Shown here in pieces: positions 8,793-18,730 of a stretch of DNA of 64,000 nt. The notes below the pieces were generated by a model. That model had not been told where the DNA came from. It worked only from the letters and a program-made list of their open reading frames with translations, and ran no database searches. The stretch's first letter is position 1. Every line of letters starts with the position of its first letter. The stretch spans positions 124,001 to 188,000 of the forward strand of contig NZ_JABWDU010000005.1 of the NCBI RefSeq assembly GCF_013371465.1, in the 5' to 3' direction. A program made the translations under genes and the position numbers. Origin of the DNA: Ensifer oleiphilus. GTDB lineage: Bacteria; Pseudomonadota; Alphaproteobacteria; Rhizobiales; Rhizobiaceae.

Positions 8793-9983
8793 ATGGCAGA
8801 CAGCGGCAATGTGAACGGCAAGATGGGCATCAACACCCGTCTGGCTCATACCGGCAACAAACCCTCCGACTATTTCGGTTTCGTCAATCCGCCGGTCGTT
8901 CACGCGTCCACCGTGCTGTTTCCAAATGCCCAGACGATGGAAACGCGCGCGCAGAAATACACCTACGGCACCCGCGGCACGCCGACGACGGATGCCCTCT
9001 GCGACGCGATCAATGAGCTTGAGGGAGCGGCCGGCACGATCCTCGTTCCCTCGGGCCTTGCTGCCGTCACCGTGCCGTTCCTGGCCTACCTTTCGTCCGG
9101 TGACCACGCGCTCATCGTCGATTCGGTCTATTTCCCGACCCGCCACTTCTGTGACACGATGTTGAAGCGTCTGGGTGTCACTGTCGAATATTACGACCCG
9201 ATGATCGGTGCGGCGATCGAAAGCCTGATTCGCCCGAACACGCGTCTGGTTCACACGGAAGCTCCAGGCTCCAACACGTTCGAGATGCAGGATATCCGGA
9301 CGATCGCCGATGTCGCGCATCGTCATGGATGCATCGTCACCATGGACAACACGTGGGCGACACCGGTTTATTTCAAGCCGCTCGATCATGGCGTCGACGT
9401 CTCGATCCATGCCGCCACGAAGTACCCCTCGGGTCATTCTGACGTGCTGTTCGGGACGGTCTCGGCCAACGCCGCCCACTGGCCGGCGCTGACGGAAGCA
9501 ATGGTCACGCTCGGCATCTGCGTTTCCCCTGATGATAGCTATCAGATCCTACGCGGGCTTCGCACCATGGGCATCCGTCTCGAGCGGCACCAGGAAAGCG
9601 CGCTGTCGCTCGCCACGTGGCTGGAGGGGCGTGACGAGGTTGCCCGCGTGCTGCATCCGGCGCTGCCGAGCTTCCCCGGCCACGACCTCTGGAAACGCGA
9701 TTTTACCGGCGCGAGCGGCATCTTTTCCTTCGTGCTGCGGGCGGAAAGCCCTGATCGCTTCAGGGCCAAGGCGCACGCCTTCCTCGATGCGCTGTCGCTG
9801 TTCGGGCTTGGCTATTCCTGGGGCGGCTTCGAGAGCCTGGCGCTTCACGTCGGTCTATCGGATCGCAAGGTGGCGTTGGCGCCAACCGAAGGGCCGGTGT
9901 TGCGTCTGCAGATCGGTCTTGAGGATGTTGCCGATATTCGCCGGGATATCGAGGCAGGGCTGGCAGCGGCAAACGCTGCCTGA
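8793..9983 (+). CDS. metC: Cystathionine beta-lyase (PLP-dependent)
   Basis: This 396-residue cytoplasmic enzyme of the Cys/Met-metabolism PLP family probably cleaves cystathionine to homocysteine, pyruvate and ammonia in methionine synthesis. The PLP lysine lies in HAATKYPSGHSD, preceded by MDNTWATPVYFKPLDHG. The N-terminal segment NTRLAHTGNKP...NPPVVHASTV and the TYGTRGTPTTDAL motif are typical of MetC. The start MADSGN was chosen because it fits MetC length; the frame stays open upstream but with no family resemblance. Members of this family are hard to separate by eye, so a related lyase cannot be fully excluded. It is divergent from aapJ. Confidence 0.9.
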   Translation: MADSGNVNGKMGINTRLAHTGNKPSDYFGFVNPPVVHASTVLFPNAQTMETRAQKYTYGTRGTPTTDALCDAINELEGAAGTILVPSGLAAVTVPFLAYLSSGDHALIVDSVYFPTRHFCDTMLKRLGVTVEYYDPMIGAAIESLIRPNTRLVHTEAPGSNTFEMQDIRTIADVAHRHGCIVTMDNTWATPVYFKPLDHGVDVSIHAATKYPSGHSDVLFGTVSANAAHWPALTEAMVTLGICVSPDDSYQILRGLRTMGIRLERHQESALSLATWLEGRDEVARVLHPALPSFPGHDLWKRDFTGASGIFSFVLRAESPDRFRAKAHAFLDALSLFGLGYSWGGFESLALHVGLSDRKVALAPTEGPVLRLQIGLEDVADIRRDIEAGLAAANAA

Positions 9984-9991
9984 CCGTTCCT

Positions 9992-10095
9992 AAAGCGCGT
10001 CACGATCTTTCAGATTCGCTTGGCGCGCTTCAGTTCTCTTTTTCACGCATGTCGTTATCGCAAAACCGCGGAACACTTTTGCGCGACATGCCTTA
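9992..10095. repeat. Rhizobial intergenic repeat with two inverted-repeat modules
   Basis: This stretch after metC is a type I recognise from many rhizobial genomes. Module one: AAGCGCG (9993-9999) pairs with CGCGCTT (10024-10030). Module two: GCATGTCG (10047-10054) pairs with CGACATGC (10084-10091) and CGCAAAA (10059-10065) with TTTTGCG (10077-10083), giving a 15-bp stem with a TTAT bulge. Its right edge supplies the stop codon of the convergent monooxygenase gene. Confidence 0.75.
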
Positions 10096-11259
10096 GTGCT
10101 CGGGAGCGCCGTAGCCGTAGAGCCAATCGAGATCGGCTGCGAGCGCTTCGGGACTTTTCATCGACAGGACGATATCCCGCCCGAGCCGGAATGGGCCGCG
10201 GGCGTGGTAGGCGAAGCGGTTGAATGCTGCGCGGCGTCGCACTTGGGCAATTCGAGGCCGGCGTTTGGCCTCGAAGGCTCTGAGGGCTCCGACGATATCG
10301 CTTGAGCCGGCGAGGCAAGCTGCAAGCTCATGCGCGTCCTCGATCGCCATGGCAGCGCCTTGTGCTGCAAATGGCGTCATCGCATGGGCGGCGTCGCCGA
10401 TCAAAACAGTCTTTCGCCCATCCTGCCAAGCGCCATCCGTCACCGTGCAAAGCGGCCAATAGGTCGGCGCGTCGGCGTTTTTCAGCAGCGTCTGCAAGCC
10501 GGTGCTCCAGCCGGAAAAGGCTGCGAGGTAGTCGCGGCGGCGGTCTTCGGAATCCCTGCCGACCCAGACGCTGTCGGTTTCCTTCCCCTCGATGATCGCA
10601 ACCAGATTGAAGCCGTCGATTTCTCGCAAGGGGTAGGCGACCAGATGCGCCCGCGGGCCAAGAAAGGCCGTGACGCGATCCGCCTGCAAGACGCCCGCGG
10701 CGGCAGCGCGCGTGACGGTCATGCGCCAGGCGACATTGCCTGAAAACTGGACAGTGCCAGCGCCCGGTACAGCGCCCCGCAGTCGCGACCAGATACCATC
10801 GGCGCCGATGATCAATGCTGGTGCCCGGCCGGTGATCGTGGCAGTCGCCTGCTCGGCATCTCCATCGATGCGGTGGCCGAGATGGAGGCGGCAGCGCGGT
10901 TCGGCGGTGACGGCGGCGATCAGGATCTTTTGAAGGCTTGCCCGGTGCAGAACGCCATAGGGAGCGCGCCAGCGGTCACGGGCAAAACGGCCTGAGGCCA
11001 CGCGCGCAAGCGAACGCAGGGATCTTCCGTCGACAAGCGCGATTGCATCAGGCTCCGTCCAGGCGACTTCAAGCGCCTCGAGGAGACCGAGTTCACTGAG
11101 GATGCGCGACGCATTCGGAGAGAGCTGAAGTCCGGCACCGACCTCGGTGAGAGCGGCTGCCTGCTCGACAATGTCGACGTCAAACCCGCGACGCGCGAGG
11201 CTGAGCGCTGCCGTGAGCCCGCCGACACCGGCACCGACGATCGCGACCGCCGCTGACAT
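10093..11259 (-). CDS. FAD-dependent aromatic-ring monooxygenase (salicylate hydroxylase/UbiH-like)
   Basis: This 388-residue flavoprotein is of the class A hydroxylase type. The N-terminus has the dinucleotide-binding GAGVGGLTAALSLARRG followed by an acidic residue (DIVEQ). The second FAD/NADPH motif region (ALIIGADGIWSRLR, near residue 165) and the FAD ribityl motif GDAAHAMTPFAAQGAAMAIEDA (near residue 290) are all intact. Likely reaction: NAD(P)H- and O2-dependent hydroxylation of an aromatic acid; the substrate cannot be told from sequence. It is followed on the same strand at its promoter side by the small zinc-finger gene, 9 bases away. Its stop falls in the intergenic repeat. Confidence 0.85.
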   Translation of the reverse strand: MSAAVAIVGAGVGGLTAALSLARRGFDVDIVEQAAALTEVGAGLQLSPNASRILSELGLLEALEVAWTEPDAIALVDGRSLRSLARVASGRFARDRWRAPYGVLHRASLQKILIAAVTAEPRCRLHLGHRIDGDAEQATATITGRAPALIIGADGIWSRLRGAVPGAGTVQFSGNVAWRMTVTRAAAAGVLQADRVTAFLGPRAHLVAYPLREIDGFNLVAIIEGKETDSVWVGRDSEDRRRDYLAAFSGWSTGLQTLLKNADAPTYWPLCTVTDGAWQDGRKTVLIGDAAHAMTPFAAQGAAMAIEDAHELAACLAGSSDIVGALRAFEAKRRPRIAQVRRRAAFNRFAYHARGPFRLGRDIVLSMKSPEALAADLDWLYGYGAPEH

Positions 11260-11268
11260 CCGCGTTGA

Positions 11269-11514
11269 TCAGGCTGCCTGGAACGTAAAGAGACAGCCTG
11301 GCGGGTTGGTTTCGGTCGCCTTCAGCTTCGGATTGTAGCGATAGAGCGTCGAGCAGTAGGAGCAGACCTTTTCATTGTCGTCGCCCATGTCGATGAAGAT
11401 ATGCGGATGGTCGTAGGGAACGGACGCGCCGGTGCACATGAATTCCTTGACGCCGATCTCGATTGCCTGGTGTCCGCCGTCATTCTGGAAATGCGGGATG
11501 CTGTGGCCGGCCAT
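11269..11514 (-). CDS. Small zinc-finger (CHCC-type) protein
   Basis: This 81-residue protein starts at MAGHSIPHF, preceded by a CGGAG ribosome site. Ligand pattern: Cys in EFMCTGAS, His in DHPHIF, then Cys-x-x-Cys in KVCSYCSTLY. This is the zf-CHCC family, related to the NDUFS6-type accessory subunit of respiratory complex I in mitochondria and alphaproteobacteria. Function in bacteria is not well settled; a role near NADH dehydrogenase is plausible from family relation. An upstream in-frame ATG at 11563-11565 would add 17 residues without family likeness. It lies 9 bases upstream of the monooxygenase gene, so co-transcription is likely. Confidence 0.85.
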   Translation of the reverse strand: MAGHSIPHFQNDGGHQAIEIGVKEFMCTGASVPYDHPHIFIDMGDDNEKVCSYCSTLYRYNPKLKATETNPPGCLFTFQAA

Positions 11515-11690
11515 GTCATGCTCCGATGTATGCAAGTCTTTGAGGGTCGAATTTGCCGGCACCATAGTGAGCTTTGTTGCAAAAGTGTAGCGGCAAACAC
11601 GCCGCACCTGTGGTTTTTGCGGGCCCGGGGTTTCCCTCTTCTAAGCGACAAATTAGGTTGCGCCAAACCGATGCCGCCTCAAGGACTAGA

Positions 11691-12479
11691 ATGATGGATC
11701 TCAATCCGCCCCCATTTTCGCACTTCAAGCATGAGGGGCTGGATATTGCCTTCTTCGACGAAGGCGATCCCTCCGGTCAGCCGATCCTGCTCATTCACGG
11801 CTTTGCCTCGAGCGCCAACGTCAATTGGGTCTTTCCCGGCTGGCTGAAGACGCTCGGCGATGCCGGCTACCGGGTGATCGCGTTCGACAATCGCGGTCAT
11901 GGCAAAAGCAGCAAGCCCTATGATCCGACGGTCTACCACCCCCAGCAGATGGCCGGCGATGCGGTCGCATTGCTCGGTCACCTCGGCATCGCCGAGGCGC
12001 ATGTGATGGGCTATTCGATGGGAGCGCGCATCTCGGCGTTTCTGGCCCTGGCTCATCCCGATCGCGTGCGCTCTCTGGTGTTCGGCGGGCTCGGTATCGG
12101 CATGGTGACGGGAGTCGGCGATTGGGATCCGATCGCCGATGCGCTCGTAGCGCCGTCGCTCGACGTCGTGACACACGCGCGTGGCCGCATGTTCCGCGCC
12201 TTTGCCGACCAGACGAAGAGTGATCGTCAGGCGCTGGCCGCCTGTATCTCGACCTCGCGCGATCTGTTGACCGCCGAGGATATCGGACGCATCGATGTTC
12301 CGACGCTGATTGGCGTCGGCACCAAGGACGATATCGCCGGCTCGCCGCAGGAGCTTGCTGAGTTGATGCCGAATGCGCGTGCGCTTGATATTCCGGGCAG
12401 GGACCATATGCTTGCGGTGGGTGACCGGGTATTCAAGAAGGCGGTCCTCGAGTTCCTCGATGAGGTGGGGCGAGCTTAG
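11691..12479 (+). CDS. Alpha/beta-fold hydrolase
   Basis: This 262-residue cytoplasmic hydrolase starts at tandem ATGs 11691/11694, preceded by AAGGA (11681-11685). The oxyanion-hole region is LLIHGFASS; the nucleophile Ser is in GYSMGARIS (G-x-S-x-G); the C-terminal catalytic His is in GRDHMLAV, with an acid likely in GVGTKDDIAG. No lid or export signal is seen. The substrate is unknown; esterase, lactonase or C-C hydrolase activity is possible. It is divergent from the zinc-finger gene. Confidence 0.85.
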   Translation: MMDLNPPPFSHFKHEGLDIAFFDEGDPSGQPILLIHGFASSANVNWVFPGWLKTLGDAGYRVIAFDNRGHGKSSKPYDPTVYHPQQMAGDAVALLGHLGIAEAHVMGYSMGARISAFLALAHPDRVRSLVFGGLGIGMVTGVGDWDPIADALVAPSLDVVTHARGRMFRAFADQTKSDRQALAACISTSRDLLTAEDIGRIDVPTLIGVGTKDDIAGSPQELAELMPNARALDIPGRDHMLAVGDRVFKKAVLEFLDEVGRA

Positions 12480-12539
12480 GCGCGTCTACGACCTTTGGTC
12501 GAAGTGGTTCCGGGCCATTTATGTCCAGCCGGATTTCCC

Positions 12540-12572
12540 CTATATTGACGGCATAGACCGATAGAGAAGGAG
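12540..12572 (+). promoter_or_regulatory. Candidate -10 and ribosome site for cysE
   Basis: CTATAT at 12540-12545 matches the rhizobial -10 preference; the region 17 bases upstream (ATTTAT) is a poor -35. GAAGGAG at 12566-12572 is a strong ribosome site 7 bases before the cysE ATG. Confidence 0.35.
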
Positions 12573-12579
12573 TGCGACG

Positions 12580-13407
12580 ATGGTCGCGACGACCGAACTT
12601 CGTCAGACGGAGCCCCTCAAGCTGATGGACCCGATCTGGAGCAGCCTGCGCGAGGAAGCGCGCCTCGCCGCCGAGCAGGATCCGATGCTGGCTGCGTTCC
12701 TCTATTCCACGGTCGTCAACCAGCACTCGCTGGAAGAAAGCGTCGTCTACCGCATCTGCGAGCGCCTCGATCATCCCGATCTGCAGGCGAACCTCTTGCG
12801 CCAGACATTTGCTGAAATGCTGGAGGATTGGCCGGAATGGGGCACGATCCTGCGCGTCGATATCCAGGCGGTTTATGATCGCGACCCGGCCTGCACCCGC
12901 TTCCTCGAGCCCGTGCTTTACTTCAAGGGTTTCCACGCGATCCAGACGCACCGTCTCGCCCATTGGCTCCTGAAGCGCGGCCGCCGGGATTTCGCGTTCT
13001 ATCTGCAGAGCAGGGCATCCAGCGTCTACCAGACCGATATCAATCCGGCCGCCCGGATCGGCCGCGGCATCTTCCTCGATCACGCCACCGGCTTGGTGGT
13101 CGGCGAAACCGCTGTCATCGGCGACAACGTTTCGATCCTTCACGGCGTCACGCTTGGCGGCACCGGCAAGGAAGGCAGCGACCGTCATCCAAAGATCGCC
13201 GACGGCGTGCTGATCGGGGCAGGCGCCAAGATTCTCGGCAATATCCATATCGGCCACTGCTCGCGCATTGCCGCCGGCTCAGTGGTCCTGAAACCGGTGC
13301 CGCCAAAAACGACGGTTGCCGGCGTTCCGGCCAAGGTCGTCGGCGAAGCCGGATGTTCGGAACCGTCACGCCAGATGGACCAGATCCTGACAAGCTTCGA
13401 AATTTGA
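12580..13407 (+). CDS. cysE: Serine O-acetyltransferase
   Basis: This 275-residue enzyme transfers acetyl from acetyl-CoA to L-serine to make O-acetylserine, the committed step of cysteine synthesis. The N-terminal helical domain (residues about 10-140) includes AFLYSTVVNQHSLEESVVYRI. It is followed by a left-handed beta-helix of hexapeptide repeats: IGRGIFLDHATGLVVGETAVIGDNVSILHGVTLGGTG. Catalytic His candidates are in FLDHATG and ILHGVTL. The C-terminal tail ends FEI; such Ile-ending tails bind cysteine synthase in the CysE family. Neighbour metC is also a sulfur amino-acid gene, but not in the same operon. Confidence 0.95.
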   Translation: MVATTELRQTEPLKLMDPIWSSLREEARLAAEQDPMLAAFLYSTVVNQHSLEESVVYRICERLDHPDLQANLLRQTFAEMLEDWPEWGTILRVDIQAVYDRDPACTRFLEPVLYFKGFHAIQTHRLAHWLLKRGRRDFAFYLQSRASSVYQTDINPAARIGRGIFLDHATGLVVGETAVIGDNVSILHGVTLGGTGKEGSDRHPKIADGVLIGAGAKILGNIHIGHCSRIAAGSVVLKPVPPKTTVAGVPAKVVGEAGCSEPSRQMDQILTSFEI

Positions 13408-13507
13408 ACCATCGGGAACCGGTGCGTAGCCGCTTCCGAGGGGTTTACACCCGCCAACGCAGCGTGCGAGAAGCGCCGCACATCAAAAACGGCTACGGAG
13501 AAGACAT

Positions 13508-13711
13508 TTGAAGCCCGAAGAAATCCGCAAGCTTGAAGCCTACCTCAAGCGCACGTTCAACCAGTCGATGGTCGTCAAGGCTCGCCCGAAGAAGGACGAG
13601 TCGGCTGAAGTCTATCTCGGTGACGAATTCCTCGGCGTCGTCTTCCGCGATGAGGAAGATGGCGAACTGTCCTACAACTTCTCCATGGCGATCCTCGACA
13701 TCGACCTCTAA
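13508..13711 (+). CDS. DUF3126 family small protein
   Basis: This 67-residue protein starts at TTG 13508, with GGAGAAG at 13499-13505 just upstream; no ATG gives the family length. The pattern VVKARPKKDESAEVYLGDEFLGVVFRDEEDGELSYNFSMAILDIDL is that of DUF3126, found across alphaproteobacteria with no assigned function. The protein is strongly charged with an acidic second half and has no membrane segment. It lies 100 bases after cysE and is followed by a terminator, so it may be read from cysE or on its own. Confidence 0.85.
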   Translation: MKPEEIRKLEAYLKRTFNQSMVVKARPKKDESAEVYLGDEFLGVVFRDEEDGELSYNFSMAILDIDL

Positions 13712-13738
13712 ATCGCCGATCGATCGTTTCAGGAAATG

Positions 13739-13769
13739 ACCCGGTGGCGAGCGATCGCGCCGGGTTTTT
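13739..13769 (+). terminator. Rho-independent terminator after the DUF3126 gene
   Basis: ACCCGG (13739-13744) pairs with CCGGGT (13760-13765) across a 15-base loop that can pair further, followed by a T-run 13765-13769. Confidence 0.8.
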
Positions 13770-13861
13770 CTATGGTTTGACGTTTTTCACGGCGCCAGGC
13801 CGAAGAATTTTGCGCATCCGGGGCACTTTTTCATCAAGCTGTTGCAAGTATTGTGCTTTAT

Positions 13862-13906
13862 TGCACTGCACTCTCGACTTGACTTTTTGTGCAGTGCACA
13901 TAAACT
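13862..13906 (+). promoter_or_regulatory. Phasin promoter with paired palindromic operator (PhaR-type candidate)
   Basis: TGCACTGCA (13862-13870) and TGTGCAGTGCACA (13888-13900) are odd palindromes sharing the TGCA-N-TGCA core, centres 28 bases apart. TTGACT (13879-13884) with 16-base spacing to TAAACT (13901-13906) forms a plausible sigma-70 promoter whose spacer holds the second palindrome. Alphaproteobacterial phasin genes are repressed by PhaR at TGC-rich palindromes, so a PhaR operator is the natural reading. Confidence 0.65.
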
Positions 13907-13945
13907 GAAGCCTCCAGATCAGGCCGGCACTCAAGGAGACACCCG

Positions 13946-14299
13946 ATGTTCAACTTCGATGATGCAAACAAGAAAAGCAAGGAAGCCATTGACGTGGCTG
14001 TGAAGAGCTATTCCGCCTGGACCAAGGGCCTTCAGGCCATTGCGACCGAGGCTGCCGATTTTTCCAAGAAGTCCTTTGAAGACAGCGTTGCGCATGTAGA
14101 GAAGCTCTCCAGCGTCAAGAGCGTCGAGACGGCTTTCGAACTCCAGACCAATTTCCTGAAGTCGAGCTACGAGGGCTTCTTCGCCGAGGCGACCAAGATC
14201 GGCGAAATGTATGCCGACCTCGCCAAGGACGCCTATAAGCCGTACGAAGCGCCGGTTGCCAAGGCGACCGCAGCGGTCAAGGCCGCCGCTGCAGCGTAA
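13946..14299 (+). CDS. phaP: Phasin family protein (PHB granule surface)
   Basis: This 117-residue protein coats polyhydroxybutyrate granules and controls their number and size. The sequence MFNFDDANKKSKEAIDVAVKSYSAWTKGLQAI is typical of phasin_2. It is almost entirely helical with amphipathic heptads and an Ala/Lys-rich end (KATAAVKAAAAA), as known phasins. RBS AAGGAGA (13934-13940) lies 5 bases before the ATG. The upstream TGCA palindromes fit control by PhaR. A stable terminator follows. The family is clear; exact paralogue (rhizobia can have several phasins) is uncertain. Confidence 0.85.
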   Translation: MFNFDDANKKSKEAIDVAVKSYSAWTKGLQAIATEAADFSKKSFEDSVAHVEKLSSVKSVETAFELQTNFLKSSYEGFFAEATKIGEMYADLAKDAYKPYEAPVAKATAAVKAAAAA

Positions 14300-14324
14300 C
14301 GCAACGGATCATTGCCGTCATTGG

Positions 14325-14358
14325 AAGGCCGGTCGCCGATACAGCGACCGGCCTTTTT
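14325..14358 (+). terminator. Rho-independent terminator after the phasin gene
   Basis: A perfect 12-bp stem AAGGCCGGTCGC (14325-14336) / GCGACCGGCCTT (14344-14355), 7-base loop, then T-run. Confidence 0.92.
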
Positions 14359-14427
14359 GCTGTTTCGCACACTTCACGGTGGATCGAAGAAAGTTGATCA
14401 ATCTTATGCCTCTCCGTGCGATTATGA

Positions 14428-14455
14428 TTGCAGTGCGTTGGTTCGGTCTTAAAAT
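14428..14455 (+). promoter_or_regulatory. Candidate promoter for clpS-clpA
   Basis: TAAAAT (14450-14455) is a good -10, 85 bases before clpS. TTGCAG (14428-14433), 16 bases upstream, is only half-matched as a -35. Confidence 0.3.
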
Positions 14456-14539
14456 CTAGAAACGAACCATTAGATAAAGGGCAAGCACGCTGCGGCTACA
14501 TCAGATGGATCCGCGGCTTGTACTAAGGAAAAGACACGA

Positions 14540-14893
14540 ATGATCGCCATGCCGGTCCGGATGCAGCAAGGAAGCGACGACGAAGGAGGGGGAAGCAACC
14601 GCAGCACCTCCGTCATCACGCGCACCAAGCCGAAGACCAAGAAGCCGAGTTTGTATCGCGTTCTGCTTTTGAATGACGATTACACGCCAATGGAGTTTGT
14701 CATCCATATTCTGGAACGTTTTTTTCAGAAGAATCCGGAAGAGGCGACTCGCATTATGCTCCACGTCCACAATCACGGTGTGGGGGAGTGCGGCGTCTTT
14801 ACGTACGAAGTCGCCGAAACGAAGGTGACGCAGGTGATGGATTTCGCCCGCCAGCATCAGCATCCGTTGCAATGCGTCATGGAAAAGAAATGA
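14540..14893 (+). CDS. clpS: ATP-dependent Clp protease adaptor ClpS
   Basis: This 117-residue adaptor binds N-degron substrates and hands them to ClpA in the ClpAP protease. The flexible N-terminus (residues 1-35, with GGGS and basic [10 protein letters not shown]) is followed by the ClpS core. The core has the pocket motif [18 protein letters not shown] (41-58), then MLHVHNHG (73-80) and [12 protein letters not shown]. All substrate-pocket features are intact. It sits 9 bases upstream of clpA, the usual order. Alphaproteobacteria can carry two ClpS paralogues; this one is defined by its clpA linkage. Confidence 0.95.
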   Translation: MIAMPVRMQQGSDDEGGGSNRSTSVITRTKPKTKKPSLYRVLLLNDDYTPMEFVIHILERFFQKNPEEATRIMLHVHNHGVGECGVFTYEVAETKVTQVMDFARQHQHPLQCVMEKK

Positions 14894-14902
14894 GGAACTA
14901 AC

Positions 14903-17422
<2,520 letters not shown>

Positions 17423-17444
17423 TCCTGACGGACACGATGTTTGG

Positions 17445-17477
17445 CGCTGCCGGATGATCTCATCCGGCAGCGTTTTT
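17445..17477 (+). terminator. Rho-independent terminator after clpA
   Basis: A perfect 13-bp stem CGCTGCCGGATGA (17445-17457) / TCATCCGGCAGCG (17460-17472) with T-run 17473-17477; the loop is only two bases, so the top pairs probably open. Confidence 0.93.
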
Positions 17478-17503
17478 CTGAATGAAACAATCCGGAACGG
17501 CTG

Positions 17504-18241
17504 ATGAAGATTGATGAAAACGGCCAATCGTCGGTCGTCTGGTTTCTGACTGGCATGCGCGGCCTGTTCAGCCTTCCCGCCTTTATCCTGATGTTGTCTT
17601 TCGTCGGCTTCTGTTCTCTCACGGCGCAGGCTGGAATTCCGCCGGAACAGGTCGTGTTCATGACCGGCATGGTCTGGGCGTTGCCGGCCAAGGTCATTCT
17701 CGTCAGTTCGATGATGAGTGGCGCAAGCCTGGCGGCCGCCTTCCTTGCCGTCTCGCTCTCGTCCGTCCGTCTGATGCCGATGGTCGCGGCGCTCATTCCC
17801 GAATTGCGCACGTCGAAGACGCCGACATGGCTGCTGCTGTTCCTGTCGCATTTCGTCGCGATCACCGCCTGGGTGTTTGCGATGGAGAGGGTGCAGGCGG
17901 TGCCGCGCGACAAGCGTGTCGCCTTCTTCGCCGGCTTCGGCATCACGCTGGTTGTCGCCAATATGGTGCTGGTCGGGGTCGTCTATCACTTCGTCGCGGA
18001 TTTTCCGCCGATTGCTGCCGGTTGCCTGTTCTTCCTGACGCCGATCTATTTCCTCGCTTCGATCTGGCATTCGGCGCGCCATCCGGTCGTCCATATCGCG
18101 CTGCTCATCGGCCTGATCGCCGGTCCTTTGTTCTATTGGCTGGTGCCCGAATTTGACATCCTGCTTGCGGGCGTCGGCGGCGGTACGCTGGCATGGGCCG
18201 CGGAACGTCTGTGGCGTCGTCGCAAGGAGATCGATGCATGA
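17504..18241 (+). CDS. azlC: AzlC family branched-chain amino acid exporter, large subunit
   Basis: This 245-residue inner-membrane protein has the AzlC pattern: GMRGLFSLPAFILMLSFVGFCSLTAQAG, then VWALPAKVILVSSMMSG and LSSVRLMPMVAALIPELRT. About seven hydrophobic segments are visible. With AzlD it forms a two-part exporter for branched-chain amino acids and related compounds (known from azaleucine resistance and from BrnFE/YgaZH). The stop overlaps azlD by 4 bases. It begins 26 bases after the clpA terminator. Confidence 0.85.
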   Translation: MKIDENGQSSVVWFLTGMRGLFSLPAFILMLSFVGFCSLTAQAGIPPEQVVFMTGMVWALPAKVILVSSMMSGASLAAAFLAVSLSSVRLMPMVAALIPELRTSKTPTWLLLFLSHFVAITAWVFAMERVQAVPRDKRVAFFAGFGITLVVANMVLVGVVYHFVADFPPIAAGCLFFLTPIYFLASIWHSARHPVVHIALLIGLIAGPLFYWLVPEFDILLAGVGGGTLAWAAERLWRRRKEIDA

Positions 18242-18582
18242 CTTGGCAGGATGGTTGGTGGGCCTACGCCTTCATCGCGATCGCCGGCTGGCTTGCAACG
18301 GACATCTGGCGCTGGCTGGGTGTCATTGCCGGAAACCGGCTGCGCGACGATTCCGAGGCGTTGAATTGGGTGAGGGCGGTGGCGACAGCGCTCGTCGCTG
18401 CGGTCATCGCCAAACTTATCCTCTATCCGACGGGCGTGCTTGAGCAATCGCCGCTCTGGCTGCGCCTGGGGTCGGTGGCGATTGGCGCAACGGCGTTCTT
18501 CCTGCTCGGTCGCAAACCGGCAATCGGTATCGTCACAACGATAGCGGCGTTGGCTTCCGGGCTGTGGTGGCTGGGCTTTTAG
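18238..18582 (+). CDS. azlD: AzlD family branched-chain amino acid exporter, small subunit
   Basis: This 114-residue membrane protein has about three to four helices (WWAYAFIAIAGWLATDIWRWLGVI, VRAVATALVAAVIAKLILYP, and a Gly/Ala-rich C-terminal helix). The motif GVIAGNRLRDDSEALNWVRAVATALVAAV is typical of AzlD. The ATGA overlap with azlC shows translational coupling, and the pair would work as one exporter. The start ATG 18238 was preferred over an upstream in-frame start that lies inside azlC. Confidence 0.85.
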   Translation: MTWQDGWWAYAFIAIAGWLATDIWRWLGVIAGNRLRDDSEALNWVRAVATALVAAVIAKLILYPTGVLEQSPLWLRLGSVAIGATAFFLLGRKPAIGIVTTIAALASGLWWLGF

Positions 18583-18670
18583 AGCGGGGTCCAGAAGAGT
18601 GCACCAAGGGCGCTCTAACACTCTGAGTCTAAAGAAGCATGTCCGTCTCCAGTGATTGGACTTGAAAGCC
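18583..18670. repeat. Probable degenerate dispersed intergenic repeat
   Basis: The azlD-HIT gap contains AGCATGTCCG (18627-18636) and CTTGAAAGCCAG near 18661-18672. Related words AGCATGTCCGG and CTTTGAAAGCCAG recur on the minus strand at about 48706-48728. This suggests copies of one family. Confidence 0.35.
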
Positions 18671-18688
18671 AGATGCTCCGGAGATGCG

Positions 18689-18730
18689 ATGCAAGCCTGA
18701 CGGCCGCTTGCGCGGCCGTCAGGCTTGCAT
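18689..18730. repeat. Perfect 19-bp-stem palindrome abutting the HIT gene stop
   Basis: The left arm 18689-18707 (ATGCAAGCCTGACGGCCGC) is the exact reverse complement of the right arm 18712-18730; the loop is TTGC. The right arm ends next to the stop codon of the minus-strand HIT gene (18731-18733). No T-run follows on either strand, so mRNA 3' stabilisation or a mobile-repeat remnant fits better than classical termination. Confidence 0.9.
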
